A stretch of 64,000 nucleotides of DNA, taken from assembly GCF_001428605.1 (NCBI RefSeq), contig NZ_LMID01000015.1:145591-209590 (forward strand). The letters run 5' to 3'. The stretch comes from Sphingomonas sp. Root720. Its GTDB lineage: Bacteria > Pseudomonadota > Alphaproteobacteria > Sphingomonadales > Sphingomonadaceae. Every line of letters starts with the position of its first letter. Position 1 is the first letter of the stretch. Positions 44,068 through 55,001 of the stretch are shown here, piece after piece. A program made the translations under genes and the position numbers. The notes beneath the pieces are model-generated. The model made no database searches. It was not told the origin of the DNA and saw nothing but the letters and a program-made list of their open reading frames with translations.

Positions 44068-44116
44068 CATCGAGCGCGGGCAACGCGATCGTCAGCCCAA
44101 CCGATCGAATCAACGG

Positions 44117-45775
44117 ATGACCATGAACAAGCTCCTCCTCGCCGCCGCCGTCGCATTGGCCGCCCACGTCCCCGCACTGGCAGCGCCGCCGCCGAGGCCC
44201 AAGCTGATCCTCGCCATCTCGGTCGATCAATATTCGAGCGAGCTGTTCAACCGCTACCGCTCCAGCTACCGCGCCGGGCTCGCCACGCTGTCGCGCGGGG
44301 TCGCCTATCCGGTTGCCTATCACAGCCACGCCTCGACCGAGACCTGCCCCGGCCATTCGGTGATCCTGACCGGCCGCTATCCCGCCGGCACCGGGATCGT
44401 CGCCAATAGCTGGATCGACCGCAAGACCGGCAAGTCGGTCTATTGCGTCGCGGTGCCCGGCGCGTCCGATCCGAAGGCGCGCGGCCCCCAGAACATCCGG
44501 GTCACGACGCTGGGCGACTGGATCAAGGCCGCCGAGCCGGGCGCCCGCACCTTCGCCGTCTCGGGCAAGGACCGGGCCGCGATCGCCATGGCGGGCAAGA
44601 CCGCCGACGCGGTCTACTGGTGGAGCGACGGCGAGGGCTTCGGCACCTCGCCCTTCGCGGGACCGGCGACCCCCGCCGTCACCGAGCCCGCCGCCGCGTT
44701 CGACGCGCCGCTGCTCGCCCGCTGGAAGACGACGCCGCCGACCCTGTGGCCGCGCCTTCCGAAGCGCTGCGCCGCGCTGCAGAAGCCGCACCGCTTCGGC
44801 AAGCTCGACATATCGGGCAAGGTTCCGCCCGAGGCCGAGATCGCATCGCTGAAGGGCGACGGCTATCTCGATGGCAAGGCGTTCCAGAATTCGCTGCGCG
44901 CCTCGCCGCTGTTCGATTCGCTGGCGGTCGACTTCGCCACGCAATTGATCGCCCGCGAGAAGCTGGGCCATGGGCCTGCCACCGACCTGCTCGCGGTCAG
45001 CCTGTCGGCGACCGACTATGTCGGCCACCGATTCGGAAACGGGGGCGCCGAGATGTGCGCGCAGCAGGCAGCACTCGACAAGACGATCGGCCGGCTGATC
45101 AAGGCGGTGCGGGCGCAGAAGGTCCCCTTCATCGTCGTGCTGACCGCCGACCATGGCTCGACCGATGCCGCCGAGCGCCAGCATGAGCATGACGACAAGG
45201 CCGGCCGCTTCGACGGCCGGGGCTTCGTCGAGCGGCTCAACGCCACGCTCAAGGCCGAGCTCGGCCTCGTCGGCGACGAAGAGCCGCTGATCGGCGACGC
45301 CGACCAGCTATATGTCCGCGCCGGCGACGATGCCGCGCTGGCCGAGCGGATCCGCCTGGCGGCGCTCGCCTGGATCAAGCGGCAGCCCGAGGCGACGGCG
45401 GTGTTCACCCGCGCCGAAGTCGAAGCGGCGATGGTCCCGCCCGGCACCCCGCCGGAGGCACTGACCATGCCGCAGCGCATGCATCTCAGCTACGATCCCG
45501 AGCGGTCGGGCGACATATTCACGGTCTTCGCGGAACGGACCAGCTTCGGCATACCGACCAAAGCGGGCGACGCCGTCGCCGGACATGGCACCCCGTGGAA
45601 CCACGACCGGCAGATCCCGATCCTGTTCTGGTGGCCGGGCGCCCCCGCTTCGTCGCGCGACCAGGCGGCTGAGGTCGTGGACATCGCGCCGACCCTGGCG
45701 GCGGTGGCGGGCATCCGTCCGCCGGTCCCGGTCGACGGCCGCTGCCTCGACCTGGGCGGCAACTGCCCAAACTAA
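44117..45775 (+). CDS. Secreted alkaline phosphatase, Sphingomonas/PafA type
   Basis: A 552-residue exported phosphomonoesterase. Signal peptide MNKLLLAAAVALAAHVPALA (from the second ATG at 44123), then PKLILAISVDQYSSELFNRY (metal Asp), the nucleophile Thr in HASTETCPGHSVILTGRYPA (about residue 77-78), SLSATDYVGHRFGNGG and VLTADHGSTDAAERQHEHDD, and a final AGHGTPWNHDRQIPILFW. This matches the single-domain alkaline phosphatases with a Thr nucleophile known from Sphingomonas (SPAP) and Elizabethkingia (PafA). Ends with a Cys pair (RCLDLGGNC). Probably needed for phosphate supply. Confidence 0.9.
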   Translation: MTMNKLLLAAAVALAAHVPALAAPPPRPKLILAISVDQYSSELFNRYRSSYRAGLATLSRGVAYPVAYHSHASTETCPGHSVILTGRYPAGTGIVANSWIDRKTGKSVYCVAVPGASDPKARGPQNIRVTTLGDWIKAAEPGARTFAVSGKDRAAIAMAGKTADAVYWWSDGEGFGTSPFAGPATPAVTEPAAAFDAPLLARWKTTPPTLWPRLPKRCAALQKPHRFGKLDISGKVPPEAEIASLKGDGYLDGKAFQNSLRASPLFDSLAVDFATQLIAREKLGHGPATDLLAVSLSATDYVGHRFGNGGAEMCAQQAALDKTIGRLIKAVRAQKVPFIVVLTADHGSTDAAERQHEHDDKAGRFDGRGFVERLNATLKAELGLVGDEEPLIGDADQLYVRAGDDAALAERIRLAALAWIKRQPEATAVFTRAEVEAAMVPPGTPPEALTMPQRMHLSYDPERSGDIFTVFAERTSFGIPTKAGDAVAGHGTPWNHDRQIPILFWWPGAPASSRDQAAEVVDIAPTLAAVAGIRPPVPVDGRCLDLGGNCPN

Positions 45776-45782
45776 GCGGCGA

Positions 45783-46787
45783 TCAGGCGGAGAGGCGCGC
45801 GAGCATCCGCTTGGCCAGCTGGCGGAGCCCGGCCTTCGCCTTGTCGACGAAGGTCGGGTCATCGGCCTTTGGCGACATCAGCGGCTCGACCCTTGCGCCG
45901 ATCAGGTTGCCGACGAGGCGCTTGGGGCTACCGCTCCAGTCGGCGACGAGCACGGTCGGCCAGCTCGCGCCCCCGGCCTGATGAGCCCGATTGCCGGCGA
46001 CCAGCAGGTTGGCCGAGCTGTTGCGCCGCGCCTCGGCCGCCACCGCGACGAGGGCGGCGTGGTTCTCCTTGTCGGCGCCCTGGACGAAGATATTGCGCTC
46101 GATCCGCCCGGTCGCCCCTTCGGGCAGGTCGATCATATAGTTGGTGGCGCGGCCCTGGCTGTCGTCGAAGCTGCAGTCGGACAGCGCGATCCGGGGAGAG
46201 CGGCTCTTCACATAATGTCCGCCGCGCCCCTTCTCGAAGCGGCTGCGGCGGACCGTCACCGACCGGAAATCGCTGAGATAGATCGAATGGGCGCAGGCCA
46301 GGCCGCGGTCGCAGCGACCGAGCCCGGTGAAGGTCGACCGATCGATGACGATGTCGGACGCCGGATCGTTGCCGCCGCCGAGTATCCCCTCCTCCGAATT
46401 GCGGAACAGGCTGTTCGACACCGACAGCGGGCCGCGCTCGACGCGGATACCCGCGCCGTTGCCGTCGGGGACATGGAGATTCTCGAAGACCAGCCCGTCG
46501 ACCGCCGCGCCGCGACCGCGCAGCACGAGCACCGCCTTGCCCTCGCAGACGCCGCCGTCGAAGATCGCGGTCAGCGGCCGGACGGCGCGGTAGGTGATGC
46601 GCCCTGCCGCCTGGACCGCGCAATCGTCGTAGCGCCCGGGGGCGATGCGGATCGTCGCCGTGCCGTCGCCGATTGCCGCCACCGCGCCGGCCAGGGTCGC
46701 ATAGGACCGACCGGTCTCCGCGATCGTGAAAGGTGCCGCCGCCGACAAGGGCGAAGCGACCAGCAGGAAGGGAATCGCGAAGCGCAT
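45783..46787 (-). CDS. Secreted right-handed parallel beta-helix protein
   Basis: A 334-residue exported protein: signal peptide MRFAIPFLLVASPLSAAA, then a beta-helix (ATIRIAPGRYDDCAV, GLVFENLHVPDGNGAGIRVE, NSLFRNSEEGILGGGNDPAS, DIVIDRSTFTGLGRCD, TVRRSRFEKGRGGHYVKSRS). Such folds occur in pectate-lyase-like enzymes and surface proteins; no catalytic set is evident. The start at 46787 is chosen because the extra frame to 46910 is encoded by the family B repeat. Convergent with the phosphatase gene. Confidence 0.8.
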   Translation of the reverse strand: MRFAIPFLLVASPLSAAAPFTIAETGRSYATLAGAVAAIGDGTATIRIAPGRYDDCAVQAAGRITYRAVRPLTAIFDGGVCEGKAVLVLRGRGAAVDGLVFENLHVPDGNGAGIRVERGPLSVSNSLFRNSEEGILGGGNDPASDIVIDRSTFTGLGRCDRGLACAHSIYLSDFRSVTVRRSRFEKGRGGHYVKSRSPRIALSDCSFDDSQGRATNYMIDLPEGATGRIERNIFVQGADKENHAALVAVAAEARRNSSANLLVAGNRAHQAGGASWPTVLVADWSGSPKRLVGNLIGARVEPLMSPKADDPTFVDKAKAGLRQLAKRMLARLSA

Positions 46788-46825
46788 CCACCCCCTTAGG
46801 GGCGAAAGCGTAAGAAAACTCCTAT

Positions 46826-46914
46826 CGTCATGGTGGACCCGTTTCAGCATCCATCCATCATCCGCATCGCCGCTCCTGCGACGCGGTGGATGCTGAAACA
46901 GGTTCGGCATGACG
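46826..46914. repeat. Short palindromic repeat, family B (GTTTCAGCATCCA type), copy 1
   Basis: Arms CGTCATGGTGGACCCGTTTC (46826-46845), continuing AGCATCCATC, and GGTGGATGCTGAAACAGGTT ending in CGGCATGACG (46886-46914). A GC centre joins them. It lies between the metH 3' end and the beta-helix gene start. A second copy is at 49584-49674. Confidence 0.8.
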
Positions 46915-46931
46915 GCAATTACGGGCTTGGC

Positions 46932-49568
<2,637 letters not shown>

Positions 49569-49583
49569 ATGTCTTCTATGATC

Positions 49584-49674
49584 GTCGTCCCGAACTCGTT
49601 TCAGGATCCACCGGGCCATACGCATGAAGGCTGCGGATGATGGACGGATGCTGAAACCCGTTCAGCACGACGGG
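49584..49674. repeat. Short palindromic repeat, family B, copy 2, between the two metH genes
   Basis: Arms CGTCGTCCCGAACTCGTTTC (49584-49603) with AGGATCCA, and GGATGCTGAAACCCGTTCAG ending in CACGACG (49646-49673). It fills most of the 114-bp gap between the homocysteine-methyltransferase and cobalamin modules of MetH. Confidence 0.75.
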
Positions 49675-49682
49675 GAAAGGAA

Positions 49683-50744
49683 TCAGGCCGCCATCGTCAT
49701 CGGATCGAGGCCGGCGAGGCGGGTGCGGTGGTCGTGCGCGTGCGGCGCGCGCGCCGGCTTGCCCGCGACCGCGTCGGCCATCGCCGCGATATGCTCCGGG
49801 GTCGATCCGCAGCAGCCGCCGACGACGTTGACCAGCCCCTGTTCGGCCCATTCGCGGATGAAGGCGCCGGTGGTCGCCGGCTGCTCGTCATATTCGCCGA
49901 GGTCGTTGGGCAGACCCGCATTGGGATAGATCATCACCGGCGCGTCGGCGAGCGCCGACAGCACCTGGACGTGCGGGCGCAGCAGGTCCGCACCGAAGGC
50001 GCAGTTGAGGCCGATCGTCAGCGGATGGGCGTGGCGGACCGCATGCCAGAAGGCCTCGACCGAATGGCCCGACAGGTTGCGCCCCGACATGTCGGTGATC
50101 GTCATCGAGATCATCATCGGGATTTCCTGCCCGCGCTTCGCCTGCTCGTCGAGCACGGCCATGATCGCCGCCTTGGCGTTGAGCGTGTCGAAGATCGTCT
50201 CGATCAGGATGAAGTCGCAGCCGCCGTCGAGCAGCGCCGCCGCCTGGTCCTGGTAGACGTCGCGCATCGTGTCGAAGTCGACCGCGCGATAGCCTGGATC
50301 GTTGACGTCGGGCGACAGCGACAGCGTCTTGTTCGTCGGCCCGATCGCGCCGGCGACGAAGCGCGGGCGGCCGTCCTTCGCCTGATAGTCGTCGGCCGCC
50401 TGGCGCGCGATCCGCGATGCCGCGAGGTTGATGTCGCGAACCAGGTGGACGGCGTCATAATCGCCCTGGCTGATGATGTTCGCGTTGAAGGTGTTGGTCG
50501 ACACGATGTCCGACCCGGCATCGAGATAGGCCCGCGTGATCGCGTCGATCACATCGGGGCGGGTCAGCACCAGCAGGTCGTTATTGCCCTTCTGGTCGCT
50601 CGGCAGGGCATAGTCGCCGCGATAATCGGCCTCCTGGAGCTTGTAGCTCTGGATCATCGTCCCGAATGCGCCGTCGGTGATCAGGATGCGCTGCTTCGCC
50701 TGCTCGCGGAAGCGAATGGCGGCCTCGGATTGGCGGAGGGTCAT
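49683..50744 (-). CDS. metH: Homocysteine methyltransferase module of methionine synthase (split MetH)
   Basis: This 353-residue Hcy-binding barrel contains [17 protein letters not shown] (about 20-36), [27 protein letters not shown] (about 133-152), and the zinc ligands in GLNCAFG (about 246-252) and [13 protein letters not shown] (about 315-327). It carries out the transfer to homocysteine while the other polypeptide holds cobalamin and folate. Split MetH is common in sphingomonads. ATGA overlap with metF. Confidence 0.93.
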   Translation of the reverse strand: MTLRQSEAAIRFREQAKQRILITDGAFGTMIQSYKLQEADYRGDYALPSDQKGNNDLLVLTRPDVIDAITRAYLDAGSDIVSTNTFNANIISQGDYDAVHLVRDINLAASRIARQAADDYQAKDGRPRFVAGAIGPTNKTLSLSPDVNDPGYRAVDFDTMRDVYQDQAAALLDGGCDFILIETIFDTLNAKAAIMAVLDEQAKRGQEIPMMISMTITDMSGRNLSGHSVEAFWHAVRHAHPLTIGLNCAFGADLLRPHVQVLSALADAPVMIYPNAGLPNDLGEYDEQPATTGAFIREWAEQGLVNVVGGCCGSTPEHIAAMADAVAGKPARAPHAHDHRTRLAGLDPMTMAA

Positions 50745-51685
50745 GCGGCATTCTCCAGCCGGCCGGCCTTCGCGCGCAGCCCCAGCAGATGGCAGATCGC
50801 GAAGGACAGTTCGGCGCGGTTGAGCGTGTAGAAGTGGAACTGGCGGACGCCGCCGGCATAGAGGCGGCGGCACATCTCGGCGGCGATCGTCGCGGCGACC
50901 AGCTGGCGGGCGGCGGGATGATCGTCGAGCCCTTCGAACAGCCGGTCCATCCAGGCCGGGATGGCCGCGCCGCACAGCCCGGCGAACTTGCGGGTCTGGG
51001 CGACGTTCGACACGGGCAGGATGCCGGGGACGATCTCGCCCTCGACCCCTGCCGCGTGCGCCTTGTCGCGAAAGCGGAAATAGGCCTCGGGCGAGAAGAA
51101 GAACTGGGTGATCGCGCGGGTCGCGCCCGCGTCGAACTTCGCCTTCAGATTGGCGAGGTCGCTCTCCATGCTCGCCGCTTCGGGGTGACATTCGGGATAG
51201 GCCGCGACCGAGATTTCGAACGGATGGATCGCCTTCAGCCCCGCGACCAGATCGGCCGCGTTGCGATAGCCGTCGGGATGGGGCGTGAAGGCCGCGCCCT
51301 CGGTCGGCGGATCGCCGCGCAGCGCGACGATGTGGCGCACGCCCGCTGCCCAATATTCGCGGGCGATCTCCTCGATCTCGCCCTTGCTCGCCTCGACGCA
51401 GGTCAGGTGCGCGGCAGCCGGGATCGGGGTTTCCCGGGCGATGCGGGCGACGGTGTGATGGGTCCGCTCGCGGGTCGATCCGCCCGCGCCATAGGTGACC
51501 GAGACGAAGCGCGGCGCCAGCGGCGCCAGCGTCTGGATCGCGCTCCACAGCGTCTCTTCCATCTTCTCGGTCTTGGGGGGGAAGAATTCGAACGAGACCG
51601 CCGCATCGCCCGCGAGGTCGGCGAACAGCGGGGTGTCGAGCGCGCGGCGCGCTTCTTCGAGCTGGCTCAGGGAGACGCTTGTCAT
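50741..51685 (-). CDS. metF: 5,10-methylenetetrahydrofolate reductase
   Basis: The 314-residue FAD enzyme supplies methyltetrahydrofolate to methionine synthase. VSFEFFPPKTEKMEETLW (about 31-48), FVSVTYGAGGSTRERTHHTV (about 60-79), AAHLTCVEASKGEIEEIARE, VALRGDPP, ITQFFFSPEAYFRF and PGILPV are all MetF blocks. Overlaps both neighbours (regulator and homocysteine module) by four bases, showing a tightly coupled operon. Confidence 0.95.
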   Translation of the reverse strand: MTSVSLSQLEEARRALDTPLFADLAGDAAVSFEFFPPKTEKMEETLWSAIQTLAPLAPRFVSVTYGAGGSTRERTHHTVARIARETPIPAAAHLTCVEASKGEIEEIAREYWAAGVRHIVALRGDPPTEGAAFTPHPDGYRNAADLVAGLKAIHPFEISVAAYPECHPEAASMESDLANLKAKFDAGATRAITQFFFSPEAYFRFRDKAHAAGVEGEIVPGILPVSNVAQTRKFAGLCGAAIPAWMDRLFEGLDDHPAARQLVAATIAAEMCRRLYAGGVRQFHFYTLNRAELSFAICHLLGLRAKAGRLENAA

Positions 51686-52650
51686 GATACTGCCTTCAAC
51701 TGCGCGCGATGACCGCGCACGCCCAACCATAATTTGACCGTCAGCGCATCGCCGACCAGTTCTTCGACCCGATCGAAGCCGAGCCCTGCCGCCTGGAACC
51801 AGCCGGCGATCTGGTGATCGGCGAAGCCGAGCCGGACATGCGCGTCGCGGGTGCGCAGATCCTCCAGGTCGTGGCTGGCGAAATCGACGATCAGCAGGCG
51901 CCCGCCCGATCCCAGCAGTCGCGCCGCCTCGGCGATCGCCGCCGCCGGATGCTGCGCGAAGTGCAGGACCTGGTGGAGGACGACGAGATCGGCCGAGCCG
52001 TCGCCGAGCGGGAGCGCGTACATGTCGCCCTGGCGCAGCTCGGCATGGTCGAGACCGGCCTCGGCGATCTTGACCCGGGCCAGGCGAAGCATCTCCGGGC
52101 TGCGGTCGATGCCGAGCGCCGAACTGGCCTGCGCGCCGACCAGCTCGATCATCCGGCCGGTGCCGGTGCCGATGTCGACCATGCGGCCGAGCGGCCCATC
52201 GGCCAGCATCGCCAGGATGCGCTGCTCGACCGCGCTTTCGGGAACGTGGAGCGAACGGATCGCGTCCCATTCCTCGGCATGCTCGGCGAAATAGCGGGCG
52301 GCGGCGGCGGCACGGTCGGCCCGCACCGCGGCGAGCCGGGCACGGTCGGCATCGACCCAGGCGTCCCCGCCGTCGCGGGTCCAGTCGTCGATCGCGGCGA
52401 ACAGGGGGGCCACGCACGCATCCGCGCCGAGGCCGAGGAAGACCCAGCTGCCCTCCTTGCGCCGTTCGGCCAGACCCGCATCGGCGAGAATCTTCACATG
52501 GCGCGACACGCGCGGCTGGCTCTGCCCCAGCACCTGCGCCAGCTCGCCGATCGACAGTTCCATCGCCCGCAGCAGATGGAAGATGCGCAGGCGCGTCGGA
52601 TCGGCCAGGGCACGGAAGATGGCGAGCGCATCGGGCATGAAACCGGACAT
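51682..52650 (-). CDS. sahR: ArsR-family regulator fused to a SAM-dependent methyltransferase (SahR-like)
   Basis: The 322-residue protein has an N-terminal winged helix (ALAIFRALADPTRLRIFHLL, about 8-27; LGQSQPRVSRHVKILADAGL) and a class I methyltransferase domain (MVDIGTGTGRMIELVG, about 155-170; GIDRSPEMLRLAR; VVLHQVLHFAQHPAAAIAEA). ArsR-methyltransferase fusions at the head of metF-metH operons have been described as SahR, which senses S-adenosylhomocysteine and represses methionine-cycle genes. The gene symbol rests on that analogy. ATG 52650 lies in an AT-rich inverted repeat; ATG 52638 (MPDALAIF) is an alternative start. Confidence 0.82.
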   Translation of the reverse strand: MSGFMPDALAIFRALADPTRLRIFHLLRAMELSIGELAQVLGQSQPRVSRHVKILADAGLAERRKEGSWVFLGLGADACVAPLFAAIDDWTRDGGDAWVDADRARLAAVRADRAAAAARYFAEHAEEWDAIRSLHVPESAVEQRILAMLADGPLGRMVDIGTGTGRMIELVGAQASSALGIDRSPEMLRLARVKIAEAGLDHAELRQGDMYALPLGDGSADLVVLHQVLHFAQHPAAAIAEAARLLGSGGRLLIVDFASHDLEDLRTRDAHVRLGFADHQIAGWFQAAGLGFDRVEELVGDALTVKLWLGVRGHRAQLKAVS

Positions 52651-52664
52651 AAAGAAATCTTTAT
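52649..52664. promoter_or_regulatory. AT-rich inverted repeat at the sahR start, possible autoregulatory operator
   Basis: ATAAAG-AAAT-CTTTAT, a perfect 6-bp inverted repeat, covers the first codon of the regulator gene. On the minus strand a TTGACC lies just upstream (about 52671-52676), as a possible -35 box. With normal spacing the -10 box would be TTTATG, overlapping the annotated ATG, which would fit a start at ATG 52638 on a nearly leaderless transcript. The regulator-site link is an inference. Confidence 0.45.
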
Positions 52665-52785
52665 ATGTGGTCAAGGCGCTTGCCCCTGCGCCCGGTGCGG
52701 GGCATGCGTTGCGGCGCGGAACTCCGCCGCGTTCCAGGAGTATGACGGTTTGGCGGGACCATCCGCCCGAAAGGGGACATCGACA

Positions 52786-53730
52786 ATGCATGCTTCGCGT
52801 TCTTTGGCGAAGATGACTGGCGCCGTGGCGTTCGCCCTGGCCCTATCGGCTTGCACCACCAGCCGCGTCGGCACCGACCGGCTTGCGGAGAAGGATCCGC
52901 TCGAAGGCTTCAACCGCACCATCTGGGCCGTCAACCGCGGCGCCGACAAGGTCGTGGTCAAGCCCGTCACCCAGGTCTACCGGGCGGTCGCCCCGAAGCC
53001 GGCGCGCGACGGCGTCCGCAATTTCTTCGCGAATGTCGGGGAGCCCTTCTCGCTCATCAACAACATCCTGCAGGGCAAGGGGGACCGCGCGGTCCGCAAT
53101 CTCGGCCGCTTCCTGATCAACACCACCGCCGGCATCGGCGGTCTGTTCGACCAGGCCAGCCGCCTCGGCGTACGGCCCGCAACCGAGGATTTCGGCCAGA
53201 CGCTGGCCGCGTGGGGCGCCAATGGCGGCCCTTATCTGGTCCTGCCGCTACTCGGCCCCTCCACGCTGCGCGACGGTGTCGGAACCGGCGTGTCGCAACT
53301 CGCCGATCCCTATCGGGTCTGCCTGCGCGAATGTGGCCTGCCCAAGGGCCTGCCGACCGGCATGACCGTGCTGGAGGTGATCAGCATCCGCGACGGCCTG
53401 ATCGCGACCGGCGCCGACAACTTCCTGGAGTCCAGCCTCGACCCTTATACCGCAGCGCGGTCGGCCTTCCTGCAACGCAGGCGCGCCCAGATTCTCAACC
53501 AGGACGGTGACGACGCGGCGGCGGAAACATCGGCGGCGGCCGATGCCGAAGCGAATCCCGTCAGCGACGACGGCCTGGGCGCGGCCGATGCGGACGCAGG
53601 AATCCCGGGGGCCGATACGGCTCCGTCTCCCGATGCATCCCCGGTGGCGGCCCCCGTTCCGGACGGCGCCGAAACGGCCGGCGAGCCCAGTGTTCCGGCC
53701 GCTTCGGAACAGCCGAAACAGCCGAATTAA
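52786..53730 (+). CDS. mlaA: MlaA/VacJ-family outer-membrane lipoprotein
   Basis: A 314-residue lipoprotein of the Mla phospholipid-trafficking system, which removes misplaced phospholipids from the outer leaflet. Lipobox LSAC (Cys23). MlaA blocks: KDPLEGFNRTIWAVNRGADK (about 36-55), VRNFFANVGEPFSLINNILQ (about 76-95), GRFLINTTAGIGGLFD, EDFGQTLAAWGANGGPYLVL and PLLGPSTLRDGVG. The last 70 residues are an acidic Ala/Pro tail (ADADAGIPGADTAPSPDAS) beyond the family core. The other Mla genes are not in the window. Confidence 0.92.
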   Translation: MHASRSLAKMTGAVAFALALSACTTSRVGTDRLAEKDPLEGFNRTIWAVNRGADKVVVKPVTQVYRAVAPKPARDGVRNFFANVGEPFSLINNILQGKGDRAVRNLGRFLINTTAGIGGLFDQASRLGVRPATEDFGQTLAAWGANGGPYLVLPLLGPSTLRDGVGTGVSQLADPYRVCLRECGLPKGLPTGMTVLEVISIRDGLIATGADNFLESSLDPYTAARSAFLQRRRAQILNQDGDDAAAETSAAADAEANPVSDDGLGAADADAGIPGADTAPSPDASPVAAPVPDGAETAGEPSVPAASEQPKQPN

Positions 53731-53869
53731 CTACCGGAACAAGAGACATTGCATCGCACTGCGCAAAACTGTAAGAAGTCCCAGCCTGTTTCGGGGGGAA
53801 ACAAGCCTGAACGTGATTGGATCGTTCGAGCCACTCTCTTTCTTTAATTCACTTCCGGAGAATTCGATC

Positions 53870-54064
53870 ATGAAGAAGATCGTTGCGCTTTCGCTCATCG
53901 CCGCTGCCTCGCTGACCGTCGCTGCCTGCAAGAAGGAAACGACTGTCGTCGAGAACAACACCACCGTCGTCGACAACACCGCCGACGCGATGGCCGACAC
54001 CAATGCCGCCATGGCGGACTCGAATGCGATGGCTCCGGCAGACAACGCTTCGAACGCGATGTAA
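53870..54064 (+). CDS. Small lipoprotein, Asn/Ala-rich
   Basis: A 64-residue protein: MKKIVALSLIAAASLTVAAC gives a signal peptide with lipobox VAAC (Cys20), followed by KKETTVVENNTTVVDNTADA and a tail in which Ala, Asn, Asp and Met recur (MADTNAAMADSNAMAPADNA). The body is likely disordered. A weak TTCCGGAG ribosome site precedes ATG 53870. A strong terminator follows. Similar tiny Asn-rich lipoproteins are common in sphingomonads; function unknown. Confidence 0.75.
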   Translation: MKKIVALSLIAAASLTVAACKKETTVVENNTTVVDNTADAMADTNAAMADSNAMAPADNASNAM

Positions 54065-54106
54065 TCCGGCTGGCGGCCGCTTCAGCGGCCGCCGCCAAGG
54101 ATCGGG

Positions 54107-54138
54107 AAGGCCGTGCCCCTTGGGGGCGCGGCCTTTTT
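54107..54138 (+). terminator. Terminator after the small lipoprotein gene
   Basis: AAGGCCGTGCCCC and GGGGGCGCGGCCTT pair around a TT loop, followed by further T residues. A second GC hairpin, GGCGGCCGC-TTCA-GCGGCCGCC, lies at 54072-54093 right behind the stop codon. Confidence 0.85.
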
Positions 54139-54161
54139 CGTTGCCCGCATTCCGCCGCGAA

Positions 54162-54947
54162 TCAGCGGAAAATCGGCTGGGTGACGAGCGGTTCCTCGAC
54201 CACGCAGGCCTGTACCGACGGCGCGTTGCCGAGCTTGCGAAGGGCCGCCAGCTCGGCCCGGGCCGCGACGACCGCATCGGCATAGGCCTGTTCGGTGCGC
54301 ACCACCGTCATGGTCGACGATGCGACCATCCGGCCTGCCTCCACCGCGCTCATATTATGCACCCCGCAGACGATCCGGCTCTCGCCATAGGCCCGGGCCC
54401 GGGCGAGGATCGGCGCGGCCCGCTCATGGAGGATCTCGGCGAGGACCAGGCCCCAGGTCCAGCCGCGGGTCGCATGGCCCGACGGATAGTCGTAGCTCAT
54501 CGCCAGCGCGTCGGTCTGCGGCTCGCAGGTCTCGCCCGAATCGATCACGAAAGGCCGCTTCTTCTTGTAGAAGGCCTTGAGCTCGGTGGTTTCGCGCCCG
54601 CTATCGCGGGCCGCCTTCTCCAGCAACGCCGCCGTCTTCGGAGCATTGGCCGGGGTCATGGAGATCCCGGCGGCACAGGAAAAGCCGCGCATCATCGACG
54701 TGGTGTCGCTGGGCACGTCGGCCACTGCCAGGTCCCAGCGCGGCGTCCCCTTGAGGGCGCGGGTGAGCCTGAATATCTCGCGGTCGGCAACGCCCCGCGC
54801 TTCCTGCGGAATCGGTGCGGGCGAGACGACATCGATGAGGTTGAGGTAGCCCGGATCGAGAAAGCTCGCCTGCGGCGCCGCCGCGATCGCGATGCCGGCT
54901 GCTCCGGCGAGCACGGCCAGCTTCCAGGCCCGACGCAGCACCTTCAT
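54162..54947 (-). CDS. Class A acid phosphatase (PAP2 fold), altered active site
   Basis: A 261-residue exported PAP2-type phosphatase. Signal peptide (about 1-24), then KAFYKKKRPFVID (KxxxxxxRP, about 121-133), YPSGHATRGWTW (about 153-164) and ESRIVCGVHNMSAVEAGRMV (about 188-207). In the last motif the family usually has His-x-x-x-Asp (HWQSD); here it is HNMSA, so the Asp is replaced by Ala, while the His is kept. This may change activity or substrate. Convergent with the small lipoprotein gene. Identified with good confidence as to fold. Confidence 0.82.
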   Translation of the reverse strand: MKVLRRAWKLAVLAGAAGIAIAAAPQASFLDPGYLNLIDVVSPAPIPQEARGVADREIFRLTRALKGTPRWDLAVADVPSDTTSMMRGFSCAAGISMTPANAPKTAALLEKAARDSGRETTELKAFYKKKRPFVIDSGETCEPQTDALAMSYDYPSGHATRGWTWGLVLAEILHERAAPILARARAYGESRIVCGVHNMSAVEAGRMVASSTMTVVRTEQAYADAVVAARAELAALRKLGNAPSVQACVVEEPLVTQPIFR

Positions 54948-55001
54948 CCCCTGTTCTCCCCGCCATGATCGCTGCCCGGCGGCGGCATCGGCGCGCCAGG
55001 C

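Noticed and set aside
46788-46910. N-terminal extension MPNLFQHPPRR... of the beta-helix protein
   Set aside because: Encoded by the family B repeat; a clean signal peptide starts at ATG 46787.
53731-53869. General stress (EcfG-type GGAAC-N16/17-CGTT) promoter before the small lipoprotein gene
   Set aside because: GGAAC occurs at 53735, but no CGTT lies at the right distance; the other GGAAA-CGTT pair has 21 bases between.
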